Assembly (NCBI GenBank): GCA_013112545.1
Contig: JABFGJ010000012.1
Location: 1-64,000 of the forward strand
DNA length: 64,000 nt
Source of the DNA: Bacteroidota bacterium
GTDB taxonomy: Bacteria; Bacteroidota; Bacteroidia; Flavobacteriales_E; Vicingaceae
Reading direction: 5' to 3'
Notes under the pieces: generated by a model
Told to the model about the DNA's origin: nothing
Database searches by the model: none
The model's input: the letters and a program-made list of their open reading frames with translations, nothing else
In this document: positions 63,745-64,000 of the stretch, piece by piece
How the letters are laid out: each line of letters begins with the position of its first letter
How positions within the stretch are numbered: the stretch's first letter is position 1
Made by a program: the position numbers and the translations under genes

Positions 63745-64000
63745 CAAAGTCCTCTTTGTGGTTTTTCTTTAAATCCAAAACCTGTTTCACCTTTATAATC
63801 TGCTGTTGCTTCCATCATTTCTATCGCTTCTTCTCTATGCGAAGGTGGAATTACGAAACGCTCATCGAAAGTTGCTAATGAAGTTAATCTAAAAATAGCA
63901 TTTGCAGTATCTGCGCTTACTTTGGCTACAGCCATCAATTCTTTTACTTCGTCTTTAGACAAATCACCTACAGTCACATTTCTACGATGCATTTTTACTG
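63744..64000 (-). CDS. narH: Respiratory nitrate reductase beta subunit NarH (C-terminal part, cut by window edge)
   Basis: The last 84 codons or so of an Fe-S electron-transfer subunit. The frame stays open to the right edge, so the Met at 63992 is internal. The visible part (ANAIFRLTSLATFDERFVIPPSHREEAIEMM) is typical of NarH C-termini, and the order narH-narJ-narI confirms it. The Fe-S cluster region and narG must lie beyond 64000. Confidence 0.85.
   Translation of the reverse strand, partial: VKMHRRNVTVGDLSKDEVKELMAVAKVSADTANAIFRLTSLATFDERFVIPPSHREEAIEMMEATADYKGETGFGFKEKPQRGL

Overview
The window looks like a chromosomal segment of a free-living, AT-rich member of the Bacteroidota, most likely Flavobacteriales-like. 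Evidence: two secreted proteins end in type IX secretion (T9SS) type A sorting domains; one protein resembles the gliding proteins GldJ/GldK; MraY carries the periplasmic insertion typical of the phylum; several promoters match TAnnTTTG; Shine-Dalgarno sequences are mostly absent; and the murein cluster carries meso-DAP type MurE. No tRNA, rRNA, CRISPR array, transposase or integrase was seen.

Layout. (1) 0.1-4.6 kb: a tightly overlapping operon miaB - sigma54 activator - lptE - TPR protein - secG, closed by a clear terminator. (2) 4.7-8.7 kb: a GldJ-like secreted protein, then groES-groEL. (3) 8.8-12.4 kb: a type II restriction-modification locus with two C5-cytosine methyltransferases (the first with an N-terminal MerR-type helix-turn-helix) and a PD-(D/E)XK nuclease; a reverse-strand gene remnant lies between the methyltransferases. 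(4) 12.5-14.0 kb: a YqeY-like protein and an orphan lipoprotein. (5) 14.1-29.4 kb: the complete division and cell wall (dcw) cluster on the minus strand, mraZ to ftsZ, without murF or ddl, under a three-decamer MraZ-type operator.

(6) 29.8-34.1 kb: an alpha/beta hydrolase, engB and a membrane-anchored TPR-SpoIIE phosphatase-LuxR fusion. (7) 34.1-42.3 kb, minus strand: a signalling cassette of small protein - TPR histidine kinase - caspase-like peptidase - small protein - TPR histidine kinase - NarL-type response regulator - PAS-LuxR regulator - alpha/beta hydrolase. A repeated leader and near-identical kinase halves indicate that a leader-caspase-small protein-kinase unit was duplicated and that one caspase copy was lost. 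(8) 42.5-48.8 kb: two tandem T9SS cargo proteins and leuS.

(9) 48.8-64.0 kb: a nitrate/nitric-oxide respiration island: Ric (ScdA/YtfE) repair protein, two NarK transporters, a hemerythrin, MoaA, an FMN-binding-type protein, two Crp/Fnr regulators (one with an FNR-like cysteine set), NorC and a NorB-like protein, a molybdate operon modA-mop-modB-modC, and narH(partial)-narJ-narI running off the right edge. Four copies of ATGAT-N4-RTCAT lie in its intergenic regions; two have a good TAnnTTTG-like element exactly 22 nt downstream, which suggests one FNR-family regulon. The molybdate operon has its own ModE-like palindrome. Together these genes would import nitrate and molybdate, help make the molybdenum cofactor, assemble nitrate reductase and deal with the resulting NO. 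The NorB-like protein lacks several residues normally needed for NO reduction, and is, with the caspase cassette, the most unusual part of the window.
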